Positions 12,682 through 21,606 are shown, counted from the first letter of the stretch. The stretch: DNA of 64,000 nucleotides from Saccharothrix saharensis (GCF_006716745.1 NZ_VFPP01000001.1:4836001-4900000); one strand, 5' to 3'. The notes: generated from the sequence alone by a model not told the origin. A program made the numbers and translations.

Positions 12682-13141
12682 TCACCCGGGGACAAGTCGG
12701 CGTCCCCGGGGAGAACTCCGGAGCTCGTCCGTTCGGTCCACAGGAAGGCCGAGTTGTCCCCGGGTTGATCCCCGGGTGTGGGCCGAGTTGTACCCGGGTG
12801 TTGCACAGGGTGAAGGTGGGGCGAATCTCCCCCCATGGGGCACTTTTCCGGGCCTGTGGACAACTCGTGGCCCGCCGTTCACCAGCGCCGTCGTGCGGGG
12901 CCGGGCCGTTGGGGCGCCTCGGGAACGCCCTGGACCCGGCCCCGGTGGGGCGGAGGTACCTCACACGGGGGACACGAAATGACCCCCACTGGTCCCTACC
13001 CCCACGCCCGGGTGTTCATGCCTGCGAAGTGCCTCCGGGCGGCGTGCGACGGCTGCCGCACCCGGGTGCCGGCGGCGGGTCCGGATCGCACCCGGGTGCG
13101 GAGCGGGTCGTCCCCGGGTGCGACGGGCGGCACCCGGGTGC
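12682..13141. repeat. Array of CCCGGG-centred palindromes in oriC
   Basis: CCCGGG cores occur at 12685, 12705, 12759, 12771, 12793, 13007, 13061, 13091, 13113 and 13133. The last four sit in GCACCCGGGTGC (13058-13069, 13088-13099, 13130-13141) or the close variant GTCCCCGGGTGC (13110-13121). Earlier copies vary in the flanks (GTCACCCGGG, GTACCCGGGT). About one core is expected by chance in this length at this GC content. A related GCACCTGGGTGC lies at 15369-15380 upstream of dnaA. Confidence 0.65.
12855..12863. promoter_or_regulatory. DnaA box
   Basis: TGTGGACAA, a perfect TTGTCCACA on the complementary strand, between the two groups of CCCGGG palindromes. Confidence 0.8.
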
Positions 13142-13436
13142 GGGAAGGGCCGGGTGCCGCCCGTCCGTACGGGAGTCGGTCGCGGGCGGTGGGGCTCCGT
13201 GGGCGGCGGCTGCACGAGGCGGTCGGGCGGAGCGGGGGACCATCCTCGGGTGCGGGCTCGGCACCACCGGGGTCCGCGCGCGGGAGCCGGGAGCCGGCGG
13301 TCCCCGTGCCAAGGCGTGCCGCAGGCGCGAGCGGATCGCGGCGGACTCCCCCACCCCCCGAGTCGTTCCGCCGGCACGCAGGGGTCGGTGAGGCGGGGCG
13401 CGGGTGGTCGCGGCGGCGCGGGCAGGCGCGCGTCAG

Positions 13437-13455
13437 CACCCCGGGAAACGGGGTG
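13437..13455 (-). terminator. Weak hairpin after dnaA
   Basis: CACCCC and GGGGTG flank a 7-base loop, about 20 bases beyond the dnaA stop codon on the minus strand. No T-run follows. Possibly the dnaA terminator at the edge of oriC. Confidence 0.35.
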
Positions 13456-13473
13456 GCAAGCGTTTGCGGGAGG

Positions 13474-15048
13474 TCAGGGGGTGTGGCGGGCGCGCTGCTT
13501 GATGCGCGACGTCAGCTCCTGGACCTGCTCGTAGACCCGGCGGCGCTCGGCCATCTCCTTGCGGATCTTCTTGTCCGCGTGCATGACCGTGGTGTGGTCG
13601 CGGCCGCCGAAGGTCTGGCCGATCTTCGGCAGCGACAGGTCCGTCAGCTCGCGGCACAGGTACATGGAGATCTGCCTGGCCTGCGCCAGGACCTTGGTCT
13701 TGCCCGGCCCGCACAGGTCGTCGATCGACACGCTGAAGAACTCGGCCGTCACGGCCATGATGGTCGGCGCGGTGATCTCCGGCGCGTGCGAGTCCGGGAT
13801 CAGGTCGCGCAGCACTATCTCCGCCAGCTGCACGTCGACCGGCTGCCGGTTCAGCGACGCGAACGCCGTCACCCGGATCAGCGCCCCTTCGAGCTCGCGG
13901 ATGTTCCGCTCGATCCGCGCCGCGATGAACTCCAGCACCTCGGCGGGCGCGGCCAGGCGGTCCTGGGCGGCCTTCTTGCGCAGGATGGCGATCCGGGTCT
14001 CCAGCTCGGGCGGCTGGATGTCGGTGATCAGACCCCACTCGAACCGGGTCCGCAGCCGGTCCTCCAGCGTCTCCAGCCGCTTGGGCGGCCGGTCGGAGGA
14101 CACCACGATCTGCTTGTTCGCGTTGTGCAGGGTGTTGAACGTGTGGAAGAACTCCTCCTGCGTCCCTTCCTTGCCCTCCAGGAACTGGATGTCGTCGACG
14201 AGCAGCACGTCGATGTCCCGGTACCGGCGTTGGAAGGCGACCTTCCGGTCGTCGCGCAGCGAGTTGATGAAGTCGTTGGTGAACTCCTCGGTCGACACGT
14301 ACCGCACCCGCATGCCCGGGAACAGCCGCTGCGCGTAGTGCCCCACGGCGTGCAGCAGGTGCGTCTTGCCGAGCCCGGACTCACCCCAGATGAACAGCGG
14401 GTTGTACGCGCGGGCCGGCGCCTCGGCGACGGCGACCGCGGCGGCGTGCGCGAAGCGGTTGGACGCGCCGATGACGAACGTGTCGAAGTTGTACTTCTCG
14501 TTCAGCCTGGTCTGCGAGGACGCCGGGTTGGCGGGCCGCGTGTACGGCGTGCCGCTCGGCGCGGCGTGACCACCGCTGAACGTCGGCCAGATCTCGGTGA
14601 CGGCGGCGAGCGCCTCGCCCTCCTCGTCGACCTCCTCGCCCTCGCCCTCCGCGTCACCCTCGGTCTCCGCCTCGACGGCCAGGCCGTTGATCGGGACCGC
14701 GCCGGGCGGCGGGCCGGGCAGGGGTACGGGCGCGCCGATGGGCGGCGGACCGGGCACGGGGATCGGGATGGTCGCCGGACCGGGATCGGGCGAGTCGACC
14801 TTCACGGCCAGCGAGACGGCCCGGCCGAGGCGGCGGGACAGGGCGGCGGTGATGGGCTCGCGCAGCGCGCGCTCGATCGCTTCCTTGGCGAAGTCGCTCG
14901 GCGCGGCGAGCAGCGCGGTCCCGTCGAGCAGCCCGATGGGTCGGGTCACGCGCATCCAGGCGCGCTGCTGGGGAGACAACGTGCTGGCAGCGAGCTCCTG
15001 CACGACCTGCTCCCACACGAGACCCAGATCGGCCTGGTGGTCGGACAC
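13474..15048 (-). CDS. dnaA: Chromosomal replication initiator DnaA
   Basis: A 524-residue initiator that binds DnaA boxes and opens oriC. Domain I (about residues 1-95) begins with [13 protein letters not shown]. Domain II is a long Pro/Gly/Glu-rich linker, as in streptomycetes. Domain III carries Walker [11 protein letters not shown], Walker [14 protein letters not shown] and sensor motifs. Domain IV ends with the DnaA signature [18 protein letters not shown] at 15048 is chosen because the preceding GGGGAGCGCGGAG supplies a ribosome site; an in-frame extension to 15204 is leader sequence. A TTATCCACA box 93 bases upstream suggests autoregulation. Confidence 0.98.
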   Translation of the reverse strand: MSDHQADLGLVWEQVVQELAASTLSPQQRAWMRVTRPIGLLDGTALLAAPSDFAKEAIERALREPITAALSRRLGRAVSLAVKVDSPDPGPATIPIPVPGPPPIGAPVPLPGPPPGAVPINGLAVEAETEGDAEGEGEEVDEEGEALAAVTEIWPTFSGGHAAPSGTPYTRPANPASSQTRLNEKYNFDTFVIGASNRFAHAAAVAVAEAPARAYNPLFIWGESGLGKTHLLHAVGHYAQRLFPGMRVRYVSTEEFTNDFINSLRDDRKVAFQRRYRDIDVLLVDDIQFLEGKEGTQEEFFHTFNTLHNANKQIVVSSDRPPKRLETLEDRLRTRFEWGLITDIQPPELETRIAILRKKAAQDRLAAPAEVLEFIAARIERNIRELEGALIRVTAFASLNRQPVDVQLAEIVLRDLIPDSHAPEITAPTIMAVTAEFFSVSIDDLCGPGKTKVLAQARQISMYLCRELTDLSLPKIGQTFGGRDHTTVMHADKKIRKEMAERRRVYEQVQELTSRIKQRARHTP

Positions 15049-15523
15049 CTCCGCGCTCCCCTCCCCTCGTGACGGCTCCGCGGTCAGTCCCCCGGGGAAC
15101 TTCCACGACGTGGACACGGAGAATAGAGGCATCCACAGAGTTATCCACAACTGTGCACGAACGAGGCCCGGGGCGCAGCGGATCCCGCCGTTGCTCCCGA
15201 GCACCTGCGGCCGGCCGTGGCGGCGGCTGCCGTCCCTCGTGGGACGGGCCCGCTTCGACGCGCATCCACCCGCGAAGGCAGCACGCTAACAAGGTGCGGG
15301 CCCTGCCACAAGGCGTACGGGGGCGCAACCCCTTTCCGCCCGGTGGACGGCGGCCGGCCGCCGTCCCCGCACCTGGGTGCGACCCCGATTTGAACCGCGC
15401 CCCCGGGGCTGCGTACCCTCGTAACCGTCTCCCGCTTGCGTGGGGTGCTTTTCGCGCGCCTAAGGCTTGTTCGCTGGGGACAACCACAGACCTGCTTGGC
15501 AGTTAAGCACCGGGAGTCCGACC
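15049..15523. other. dnaA-rpmH divergent promoter region
   Basis: A 475-base spacer with no gene. Near dnaA lie GCATCCACA (15129-15137) and TTATCCACA (15141-15149). A single GCACCTGGGTGC palindrome lies at 15369-15380, resembling the oriC array. Toward rpmH, TTGCGT (about 15435) and TAAGGC about 19 bases later may form its promoter, and GGGAG (15512-15516) is its ribosome site. Confidence 0.6.
15141..15149. promoter_or_regulatory. DnaA box upstream of dnaA
   Basis: TTATCCACA, a perfect classical box, with GCATCCACA three bases to its left. Placement in the dnaA leader is the usual autoregulatory arrangement. Confidence 0.75.
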
Positions 15524-15667
15524 GTGAGCAAGGGTAAGCGCACTTTCCAGCCCAACAACCGCCGCCGTGCCAAGACCCATGGGTTCCGGCTGCGCATGCG
15601 CACCCGTGCCGGTCGCGCCATCCTGGCCGCGCGCCGTGGCAAGGGCCGCAAGCAGCTGTCCGCCTGA
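15524..15667 (+). CDS. rpmH: 50S ribosomal protein L34
   Basis: A 47-residue, highly basic ribosomal protein with the family core [18 protein letters not shown] and the tail [21 protein letters not shown] at 15524 follows GGGAG at seven bases and gives the standard MSKGKRTFQ start; an upstream in-frame ATG at 15467 is not used. First gene of the rpmH-rnpA-yidD-yidC-jag operon, divergent from dnaA. Confidence 0.98.
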   Translation: MSKGKRTFQPNNRRRAKTHGFRLRMRTRAGRAILAARRGKGRKQLSA

Positions 15668-15680
15668 TCGCCGCAGCGCC

Positions 15681-16022
15681 GTGCTACCCGCGGCCAACCG
15701 GCTGACCCGCAGCCAGGACTTCGGCCTGGTGGTCCGCCGAGGCCGCCGGGCCGGCCGGCCCCGGCTGGTCGTGCACGTCCTGACGTCGGCGCAGCCCACC
15801 TTGGACCCGTCCAAGGTGGGCTTCGTCGTGAGCAAGGCCGTGGGCAACTCCGTGGTCCGCCACCGGGTGAGCCGCAAGCTCCGCCACGTGGTGCGGGACC
15901 GCCTCGACGCGCTGCCGCCCGGAACTTCGCTGGTCGTGCGCGCGTTGGCACCGTCAGCCGATGCGGACAGCGCCGAGCTCGGCCGTGACCTCGACGCGGC
16001 GCTGCACAAGGTGCTGCGATGA
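15681..16022 (+). CDS. rnpA: Ribonuclease P protein component
   Basis: A 113-residue basic protein that binds M1 RNA in RNase P and helps process tRNA 5' ends. The family pattern is visible: [20 protein letters not shown] at the start, [23 protein letters not shown] (the RNR-type motif, here RHRVSRK) and [13 protein letters not shown] at 15681 lies 13 bases after the rpmH stop and is chosen by homology; no strong ribosome site is seen. Its TGA overlaps the yidD ATG (ATGA). Confidence 0.96.
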   Translation: MLPAANRLTRSQDFGLVVRRGRRAGRPRLVVHVLTSAQPTLDPSKVGFVVSKAVGNSVVRHRVSRKLRHVVRDRLDALPPGTSLVVRALAPSADADSAELGRDLDAALHKVLR

Positions 16023-16291
16023 CGACCGTCCAGGTGAACCCCGTCGTGCGGGTCCTGCTCCTGCCCGTGCGCTTCTACCGGAAGTTCATCTCGCCGGCGC
16101 TGCCCCCGACCTGCCGTTTCCACCCGAGTTGCAGTGCGTACGCGGTGGAGGCGTTGACCGTCCACGGTGCGCTGCGCGGTTCCTGGCTGACCCTGCGCCG
16201 GCTGGGTCGCTGCGGACCCTGGCACCCTGGTGGCCTGGACCCGGTTCCGCCGAGGCGAAACGCGGTCCCCGACCTTCCTGCCGAGGAGTAG
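16019..16291 (+). CDS. yidD: Membrane protein insertion efficiency factor YidD
   Basis: A 90-residue protein of the YidD/HLYA family. An amphipathic N-terminal helix ([18 protein letters not shown]) leads to the diagnostic [15 protein letters not shown] and [15 protein letters not shown] motifs. In E. coli it sits at the inner membrane and aids insertion of YidC substrates. The start overlaps the rnpA stop, and yidC begins three bases after its end, so translational coupling is likely. Confidence 0.96.
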   Translation: MTTVQVNPVVRVLLLPVRFYRKFISPALPPTCRFHPSCSAYAVEALTVHGALRGSWLTLRRLGRCGPWHPGGLDPVPPRRNAVPDLPAEE

Positions 16292-16294
16292 CTA

Positions 16295-17335
16295 GTGCTC
16301 AACTTCATCTACTACCCGGTGTCCTTCATCCTGTGGTGTTGGCACTGGGTGTTCGGCCACGTCTTCGGCGAGTCGAGCGGGTTCGCGTGGGCCCTGGCCG
16401 TGGTGTTCCTCGTCTTCACCCTGCGCGCGATCCTGTTCAAGCCGTTCGTCGGCCAGGTCCGCTCGATGCGCAAGATGCAGGAGTTCGCGCCCGAGCTGCA
16501 GAAGATCAAGAAGAAGTACGCGAACGACAAGCAGCGCCAGGCGCAGGAGATGCAGAAGCTCCAGTCGGAGCACGGCGTCAACCCGCTGGGCGGCTGCCTG
16601 CCGATGCTGGTGCAGATCCCGGTGTTCATCGGCCTGTTCCACGTGCTGCGCTCGTTCCGGCCCGGCTGGGGCGAGGTCTACTTCTTCGACGCCCAGGGCG
16701 TGGAGTCGTTCGTCCAGGCGAAGCTGTTCGGCGCGAACCTGTCGACGTTCATCACGATGCCCGCGAACGAGCTGGCGAACTTCGCCACCGACCGCAACGC
16801 GGTGCTGCTGGTGGCCATCCCGCTGATGATCGTCGCCTCGATCGCGACCCACTTCACCGCGCGCCACTCGGTGGCCCGGCAGACGCAGGCCGCGACGGAC
16901 AACCCGCAGACCGCGATCATGAACAAGCTGACGCTCTACATCTTCCCGCTGGGTGTGCTCGTCGGTGGCCTGTTCTTCCCCATCGCGATCCTGCTGTACT
17001 GGCTGAGCAACAACGCGTGGACGCTGGGTCAGCAGTACGTCGTGTACCACCGCATCGACCGCGAGGAAGAGGCGAAGAAGGTCGAGGCGACCGCGCAGCG
17101 GTCCGCGCTCGCGCCCAAGCCGGGCGCCAAGCCGGTGACCAAGCCGAAGCCCGGCCAGAAGCCGCAACCGCAGCGCAAGCCCGCGGGTAACCAGTCGACG
17201 CAGCCCGCCGCCGACGACACGTCGGCACCGGACGCGAGTGGGTCCGCACCGGACGCGAAGCCGTCCACCGAGGTTCCCGGTCTGAGCCCAGACCGATCCC
17301 CAAGCAAGAAGCAGGGCAACAAGAAGCGTCGTTGA
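16295..17335 (+). CDS. yidC: Membrane protein insertase YidC
   Basis: A 346-residue insertase of the Oxa1/Alb3 family. N-terminal helix (FIYYPVSFILWCWHWVFG), then the conserved core: ILFKPFVGQVRSMRKMQE, the charged coiled-coil loop with KIKKKYANDKQRQAQEM, NPLGGCLPMLVQIPVFIGLF, and later helices (LTLYIFPLGVLVGGLFFPIA, LYWLSNNAWTL). The C-terminal 80 residues are a Lys/Pro/Gln-rich tail ending KKQGNKKRR, suited to ribosome contact. GTG at 16295 has GAGGAG upstream. Confidence 0.97.
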   Translation: MLNFIYYPVSFILWCWHWVFGHVFGESSGFAWALAVVFLVFTLRAILFKPFVGQVRSMRKMQEFAPELQKIKKKYANDKQRQAQEMQKLQSEHGVNPLGGCLPMLVQIPVFIGLFHVLRSFRPGWGEVYFFDAQGVESFVQAKLFGANLSTFITMPANELANFATDRNAVLLVAIPLMIVASIATHFTARHSVARQTQAATDNPQTAIMNKLTLYIFPLGVLVGGLFFPIAILLYWLSNNAWTLGQQYVVYHRIDREEEAKKVEATAQRSALAPKPGAKPVTKPKPGQKPQPQRKPAGNQSTQPAADDTSAPDASGSAPDAKPSTEVPGLSPDRSPSKKQGNKKRR

Positions 17336-17353
17336 CCCTGGAGAGGAGACATC

Positions 17354-17896
17354 GTGTCGGAGACGTTGCAGGCGGCCGACGTGGACGCACCGGAGGCCGA
17401 CCAGGTCCCCCCGGCGCGGTCGGGGAGTTCGGAGGACCTGCTCGTCCAGGAGGGCGACATCGCCGGGGACTACCTCGAGCGACTGTTGGACCTGCTCGAC
17501 TACGACGGCGACATCGACCTCGACGTCGAGGCGGGTCGGGCGATCGTGAGCATCGACGGCGGTGACGACCTGGAGAAGCTGGTCGGTCCCCGCGGCACGG
17601 TCCTGGAGTCGTTGCAGGAGCTGACCCGGCTCGCCGTGCAGCAGGAGACGGGTGTGCGCAGCCGCCTCATGCTGGACATCGCCGGCTGGCGCGCCGGTCG
17701 GCGCGCCGAGCTCGCCGACCTCGGCCGCACCACGGCCGAGAAGGTGGTGGCGACGGGCGAGAAGGTGCGGCTGCACCCGATGACGCCGTTCGAGCGGAAG
17801 GTCGTGCACGACGCCGTCGCCGCGGTGGCGGGCGTGCACAGCGAGAGCGAGGGCGAGGAGCCGCAGCGTCGCGTGGTGGTGCTGCCGAAGCCCTGA
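17354..17896 (+). CDS. jag: RNA-binding protein Jag/KhpB (KH and R3H domains)
   Basis: A 180-residue RNA-binding protein. The acidic N-terminus precedes a KH-like domain (about residues 55-105, ISIDGGDDLEKLVGPRGTVLESLQELTRLA-type core). An R3H domain is near the end (LHPMTPFERKVVHDAVA). KhpB binds RNA with KhpA and affects division and envelope genes in Gram-positives. It starts 18 bases after yidC behind GGAGAGGAG and ends the operon before a strong terminator. Confidence 0.93.
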   Translation: MSETLQAADVDAPEADQVPPARSGSSEDLLVQEGDIAGDYLERLLDLLDYDGDIDLDVEAGRAIVSIDGGDDLEKLVGPRGTVLESLQELTRLAVQQETGVRSRLMLDIAGWRAGRRAELADLGRTTAEKVVATGEKVRLHPMTPFERKVVHDAVAAVAGVHSESEGEEPQRRVVVLPKP

Positions 17897-17908
17897 ACGG
17901 GTTCTGCC

Positions 17909-17950
17909 GGAACGGCCCCGATCCCCCGCCGTGGGGGTCGGGGCCGTTCC
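17909..17950 (+). terminator. Terminator of the rpmH-jag operon
   Basis: An 18-bp GC-rich stem with one bulged T: GGAACGGCCCCGA plus CCCCC on the left, complement at 17933-17950. It sits 12 bases after the jag stop. The following 245 bases to the nudix gene contain no convincing gene. Confidence 0.85.
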
Positions 17951-18172
17951 GCTTCACCGGGAAGTCGCGGCCGGATCCGGTGCACGTGGTCAGCCACGTC
18001 CGCTGCTCGTCGTTCTCCGGGACGTCCCGGCCGTGCGCCAGACGTCCCGCTGCCCGCAGGCCGCGGAGGGACCGGCACAGACCAGGCGTGGCGTGCTCCA
18101 AGCCGTACGGGTGCCCCATCGTGCCGAGCACCCCGGTCCGATCTTGTACATCCGATCCCTTCCCTTCGTCGC

Positions 18173-18186
18173 GTTTCACGTGAAAC
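18173..18186. promoter_or_regulatory. parS: parS site 1
   Basis: GTTTCACGTGAAAC, a perfect core parS palindrome (extended CGTTTCACGTGAAACG), ten bases upstream of the nudix start. ParB nucleates here. Confidence 0.97.
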
Positions 18187-18195
18187 GGTCGCGGC

Positions 18196-18654
18196 ATGAC
18201 TGGGAACGTCCGCAACCTCCGGGTCGCCGCCTACGCCGTGATCATCGAAGACGATCGGATGCTGCTCTCCCGCTGGCTCGGTCCGGACCGGCCGCGGTGG
18301 ATCCTGCCGGGTGGCGGGCTCGACCACGGTGAGGACCCGTACGACGCGGTCGTCCGCGAGGTGTTCGAGGAGACCGGCTACCGGGCGGAGGTCGACCGGC
18401 TGCTCGGCATCCAGAACGTGTACGGGCCGATGGTGCGGGACGGGGTGGAGGTCGACTACCACCGCATCCGGATCATGTACGAGGCGCACGTGGTCGGCGG
18501 CGAGCTGACGTTCGAGGTCGACGGGAGCACGGACCAGGCGGCGTGGTTCCCGCTCGCCGACGTGCCCGCGTTGGACCACGTCGAGTCGGTCGACTACGCG
18601 TTGGAGCTCCTCCGCGTGTTGCCGAAGGACGGTCGGATTGAAAGTTTCACGTGA
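18196..18654 (+). CDS. NUDIX hydrolase
   Basis: A 152-residue Nudix-fold protein with a complete Nudix box (G-x5-E-x7-REVFEETGY, about residues 39-61), so pyrophosphohydrolase activity on a nucleoside diphosphate derivative is likely. The substrate is unknown. It starts with ATG ten bases after parS site 1, and its TGA stop lies inside parS site 2. The gene is therefore wedged between two ParB nucleation sites and may be silenced or insulated by ParB spreading; that is inference. Confidence 0.9.
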   Translation: MTGNVRNLRVAAYAVIIEDDRMLLSRWLGPDRPRWILPGGGLDHGEDPYDAVVREVFEETGYRAEVDRLLGIQNVYGPMVRDGVEVDYHRIRIMYEAHVVGGELTFEVDGSTDQAAWFPLADVPALDHVESVDYALELLRVLPKDGRIESFT

Positions 18655-18657
18655 AAC
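18644..18657. promoter_or_regulatory. parS: parS site 2 (overlaps nudix stop codon)
   Basis: Perfect GTTTCACGTGAAAC. The last codons and stop of the nudix gene (ESFT, TGA) are written within the palindrome. Confidence 0.97.
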
Positions 18658-18789
18658 GCGACTCGGATTTGGCGTGTCGCCGGGGTGATCCGTCATAGTG
18701 GGGGCCGGCACATCTCGTGGGGCTCAGCGCCTCTTGGCGAGACGCCCAACCCCATCGCCCACACCCGGCCGCTGCCGGCGTCCGGTGTG

Positions 18790-18803
18790 GTTTCACGTGA
18801 AAC
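18790..18803. promoter_or_regulatory. parS: parS site 3 (upstream of rsmG)
   Basis: Perfect GTTTCACGTGAAAC, 15 bases before the rsmG start. Confidence 0.97.
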
Positions 18804-18818
18804 GTCCCGGACGGAGAC

Positions 18819-19496
18819 ATGGCCGCAGAGGTGGAAGACCGCGCGAAGAAGGTCTTCGGTGACCACTACGACAAGGCGGTCGCCTTCACGGCACTGCTCA
18901 CCGAGCACGGCGTCGAACGCGGGCTCATCGGTCCGCGGGAGGTCGACCGGCTCTGGGAGCGGCACATCCTCAACTCGGCCGTCGTGGCGGAGTTGCTGCC
19001 CGAAGGCGCCCGCGTCGTGGACGTCGGCTCGGGCGCGGGACTGCCGGGCATCCCCCTGGCGATCGCGCGCCCGGACCTCGACCTCACCCTGCTGGAGCCG
19101 ATGGCCCGGCGGGTGGCGTGGCTGACCGAGTGCGTCGAGGCGCTCGGGCTGGACGTCACCGTGGTGCGCGGCCGGGCCGAAGAAGGTCCTGTGCGGGAGC
19201 AGCTATCCGACAGCGATGTCGTGACGGCCCGCGCGGTGGCTCCGTTGGAACGGCTGACGCGGTGGTGCCTGCCACTGCTGCGGCCCGGTGGACGCCTGGT
19301 CGCTCTCAAGGGCGAGAGCGCCGCGGAAGAACTGGAACGCGACGCCGAGGCGGTGCGTCGGGCCGGAGGGATCCGACCGCGCGTCACCACCTGCGGTGGT
19401 GAAGTACTCGAACTGCCGACGACGGTCGTGCTCGTGGAGCGCGATGAGCAGGCGAGCCGCCGTGAAGGCGCGCGTCGCAAGAGGAAGGATCGGTGA
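18819..19496 (+). CDS. rsmG: 16S rRNA (guanine-527-N7)-methyltransferase RsmG
   Basis: A 225-residue methyltransferase that modifies G527 of 16S rRNA with S-adenosylmethionine. Loss of this gene gives low-level streptomycin resistance in several bacteria. The helical N-terminus ([12 protein letters not shown]) is typical of RsmG. The SAM site is [21 protein letters not shown], followed by [12 protein letters not shown] and [14 protein letters not shown]. Start ATG at 18819 follows GGAG. The stop overlaps the parA start (GTGA), so rsmG, parA and parB form one operon, as gid-parA-parB in mycobacteria. Confidence 0.96.
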   Translation: MAAEVEDRAKKVFGDHYDKAVAFTALLTEHGVERGLIGPREVDRLWERHILNSAVVAELLPEGARVVDVGSGAGLPGIPLAIARPDLDLTLLEPMARRVAWLTECVEALGLDVTVVRGRAEEGPVREQLSDSDVVTARAVAPLERLTRWCLPLLRPGGRLVALKGESAAEELERDAEAVRRAGGIRPRVTTCGGEVLELPTTVVLVERDEQASRREGARRKRKDR

Positions 19497-20521
19497 ACGT
19501 GTACCCCGACCCCCTGCACCCGGTGTTCCAAGCGGCCGGTGTTCCACGTGAAACCGAACCTGAAGGTGTGGTGGGCGCGGGCGAAGTGCTCCGTCCTGGA
19601 CCCAGCCCAGATCTGGCCAACAACGTGGAACCGGCAGGAGACAGCACCGTGTGGACCCCCATCGCGGAAGAAGCGGCACGCGCCACCCGCGTCCTGCACC
19701 CCGACTCCCTCCAACTCCCCCGCCCGGACCGTCGGCGCGTCATGGTGGTCGCGAACCAGAAGGGTGGCGTCGGCAAGACGACCAGCACGGTGAACCTGGC
19801 CGCCGCGCTCGCCATCCACGGGCTCAAGGTGCTCGTCATCGACCTCGACCCGCAGGGCAACGCGAGCACGGCGCTGGCCGTCGAGCACCGGTCCGGCACG
19901 CCGTCGGTGTACGAGGTGCTGATCGGTGAGCTGTCCGTGGCGGAAGCCGCTCAGGTCAGCAACCAGTCCCCCAACCTCTACTGCGTGCCCGCCACCATCG
20001 ACTTGGCGGGCGCGGAGATCGAGCTGGTGTCGATGGTGGCCCGTGAGTCGCGGTTGAAGGAGGCGCTGAGCCCGGAGGCGCTGGACCCGATCAAGCCGGA
20101 CTACGTGTTCATCGACTGCCCGCCCTCGCTCGGTCTGCTGACCGTCAACGCGATGGTGGCCGCGCAGGAGGTGCTGATCCCGATCCAGTGCGAGTACTAC
20201 GCGTTGGAGGGGTTGGGCCAGCTGCTGCGCAACATCGAGCTGGTGCAGGCGCACCTGAACCCGACGTTGAACGTGTCCACGATCCTGCTCACGATGTACG
20301 ACGGCCGCACGAAGCTGGCCGACCAGGTGACCAGCGAAGTGCGCGGCCACTTCGGCGACACGGTCCTCCGAACGGTGATCCCGCGCAGCGTGAAGGTCTC
20401 CGAGGCACCAGGATTCGGTCAGACGGTGCTCACCTACGATCCCGGCTCACGGGGCGCGATGAGCTACCTCGACGCGGCACGGGAGATCGCCGAGTACGGC
20501 GCGGAGATGAGGTCGGCATGA
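19493..20521 (+). CDS. parA: Chromosome-partitioning ATPase ParA
   Basis: A 342-residue ParA/Soj-family ATPase that moves ParB-bound origins. An unusual 80-residue N-terminal extension precedes the deviant Walker [15 protein letters not shown]. Later motifs are [28 protein letters not shown] and [16 protein letters not shown] at 19493 overlaps the rsmG stop, which supports the long form, but an internal start nearer the ATPase domain (GTG 19650 or ATG 19742) is possible. A degenerate parS lies in the extension at 19541-19554. The stop overlaps parB. Confidence 0.95.
   Translation: MNVYPDPLHPVFQAAGVPRETEPEGVVGAGEVLRPGPSPDLANNVEPAGDSTVWTPIAEEAARATRVLHPDSLQLPRPDRRRVMVVANQKGGVGKTTSTVNLAAALAIHGLKVLVIDLDPQGNASTALAVEHRSGTPSVYEVLIGELSVAEAAQVSNQSPNLYCVPATIDLAGAEIELVSMVARESRLKEALSPEALDPIKPDYVFIDCPPSLGLLTVNAMVAAQEVLIPIQCEYYALEGLGQLLRNIELVQAHLNPTLNVSTILLTMYDGRTKLADQVTSEVRGHFGDTVLRTVIPRSVKVSEAPGFGQTVLTYDPGSRGAMSYLDAAREIAEYGAEMRSA
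19541..19554. promoter_or_regulatory. parS: Degenerate parS inside parA 5' end
   Basis: GTTCCACGTGAAAC, one mismatch from the perfect site and identical to the one in gyrB. Confidence 0.7.
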
Positions 20522-21519
20522 CGGAACAGCGCAAGGGTGGCCTGGGTCGTGGGCTCGCGGCCCTGATCCCGAGCGGCCCGCCGCCCGGCACGCCGGCGAC
20601 GCCGTCGTCGTCACCGGCCCGGGGCGTGGCCAACGGGTCGTCCAACGGCACGTCCATCCCTGCGCCCTCCCCTGACCCCACCGGGGAGGTGGCCGGCGCG
20701 GTGTACCAGGAGCTGCCGGTCACGGCCATTCGCACGAACCCGAAGCAGCCGCGGCAGGTGTTCGACGAAGAGGCGCTGCGGGAGCTGGAGCACTCGATCC
20801 GCGAGTTCGGGCTGATGCAGCCCATCGTGGTGCGCGCGACCGGGACCGACACCTACGAGCTCGTCATGGGCGAGCGGCGGTGGCGGGCCACCCAGCTGGC
20901 CGGGTTGAAGACGATCCCGGCGATCGTCCGGCACACCGCCGACGACGTGATGCTGCGGGACGCGCTGCTGGAGAACATCCACCGCGTGCAACTCAACCCG
21001 TTGGAAGAGGCGTCGGCCTACCAGCAGCTGCTGGAGGAGTTCGGCGTGACGCACGAGGAGCTGGCCGACCGGATCGGGCGCAGCCGGCCGGTGGTGACCA
21101 ACACGATCCGGTTGCTGAAGTTGCCGCTGCCGGTGCAGCGCAGGGTCGCGGCGGGCGTGCTCTCGGCCGGGCACGCGCGGGCGTTGCTGGGGATCGAGGA
21201 CCCGGGGGTGCAGGAGGAGCTGGCCACCCGGATCGTCGCCGAGGGGATGTCGGTCCGGGCCACCGAGGAAGCCGTCACCCTCGCCAAGGGGGCCGAGCCC
21301 GCCAAGGCGAAGGCCGCTCGGCGCAAGCCGATGCAGGCACCCGGGTTGCAGGAACTGGCCGAGCGGCTGTCGGACAACTTCGACACTCGCGTGAAGGTCG
21401 AGTTGGGGCAGCGGAAGGGCCGGATCGTGGTCGAGTTCGGGTCCGTCGACGACCTCGAACGCATCATCCAGCTCATGTCACCGGAAGCAGCCCACCGGGC
21501 GCAAAAAACGGACATTTAG
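20518..21519 (+). CDS. parB: Chromosome-partitioning protein ParB
   Basis: A 333-residue CTP-dependent DNA clamp that loads at parS. The N-terminus [18 protein letters not shown] is the ParA-stimulating segment. A low-complexity linker leads to the CTP-binding core ([23 protein letters not shown], then [16 protein letters not shown] with the GERRWRA box), the HTH region ([22 protein letters not shown]) and a C-terminal dimerisation segment. The ATG overlaps the parA TGA. A 16-bp perfect terminator stem follows 51 bases later. Confidence 0.98.
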   Translation: MTEQRKGGLGRGLAALIPSGPPPGTPATPSSSPARGVANGSSNGTSIPAPSPDPTGEVAGAVYQELPVTAIRTNPKQPRQVFDEEALRELEHSIREFGLMQPIVVRATGTDTYELVMGERRWRATQLAGLKTIPAIVRHTADDVMLRDALLENIHRVQLNPLEEASAYQQLLEEFGVTHEELADRIGRSRPVVTNTIRLLKLPLPVQRRVAAGVLSAGHARALLGIEDPGVQEELATRIVAEGMSVRATEEAVTLAKGAEPAKAKAARRKPMQAPGLQELAERLSDNFDTRVKVELGQRKGRIVVEFGSVDDLERIIQLMSPEAAHRAQKTDI

Positions 21520-21570
21520 GATTCGTTCGGGGTGCAAGGGATCACCCAGGGGTCTTTTGTCACGGTGACG

Positions 21571-21606
21571 ATGACGGCCCGTGTCCAATAGGACACGGGC
21601 CGTCAT
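21571..21606. terminator. Bidirectional terminator between parB and ddl
   Basis: A perfect 16-bp stem (ATGACGGCCCGTGTCC and complement) with AATA loop, followed by TCTT on the plus strand. It separates two convergent operons. Confidence 0.9.

Larger units (their letters stand above)
12356..13473. other. Replication origin oriC (dnaN-dnaA spacer)
   Basis: This 1.1-kb spacer between dnaN and dnaA holds no convincing gene. It has DnaA boxes as TGTGGACAA at 12620-12628 and 12855-12863 (both perfect TTGTCCACA on the other strand). Weaker boxes are TGTGGATTG (12611-12619), TGTGGACGG (12663-12671), CGGTCCACA (12734-12742) and TTGTCCCCG (12754-12762). The only T-rich stretch (12557-12581, TTTTTTCTTTGTTCTTC) sits just left of the first paired boxes and is the likely unwinding element. 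CCCGGG palindromes fill 12682-13141. The rest, to 13473, is very GC-rich with no recognised motif. Confidence 0.9.

Noticed and set aside
12354..13391. Several open frames across oriC on both strands
   Set aside because: They contain DnaA boxes and palindromes, show no codon-position bias and carry no recognisable domain. The region is the origin.
15049..15204. Extended N-terminus of DnaA
   Set aside because: The 52 extra codons include the DnaA-box leader and lack similarity to DnaA domain I, which begins at the GTG at 15048 with a ribosome site.
17667..18215. Minus-strand frame after jag including the peptide FHVKR
   Set aside because: It runs through the jag terminator and parS site 1 (which spells FHVKR in this frame). 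Composition and position argue against a gene.
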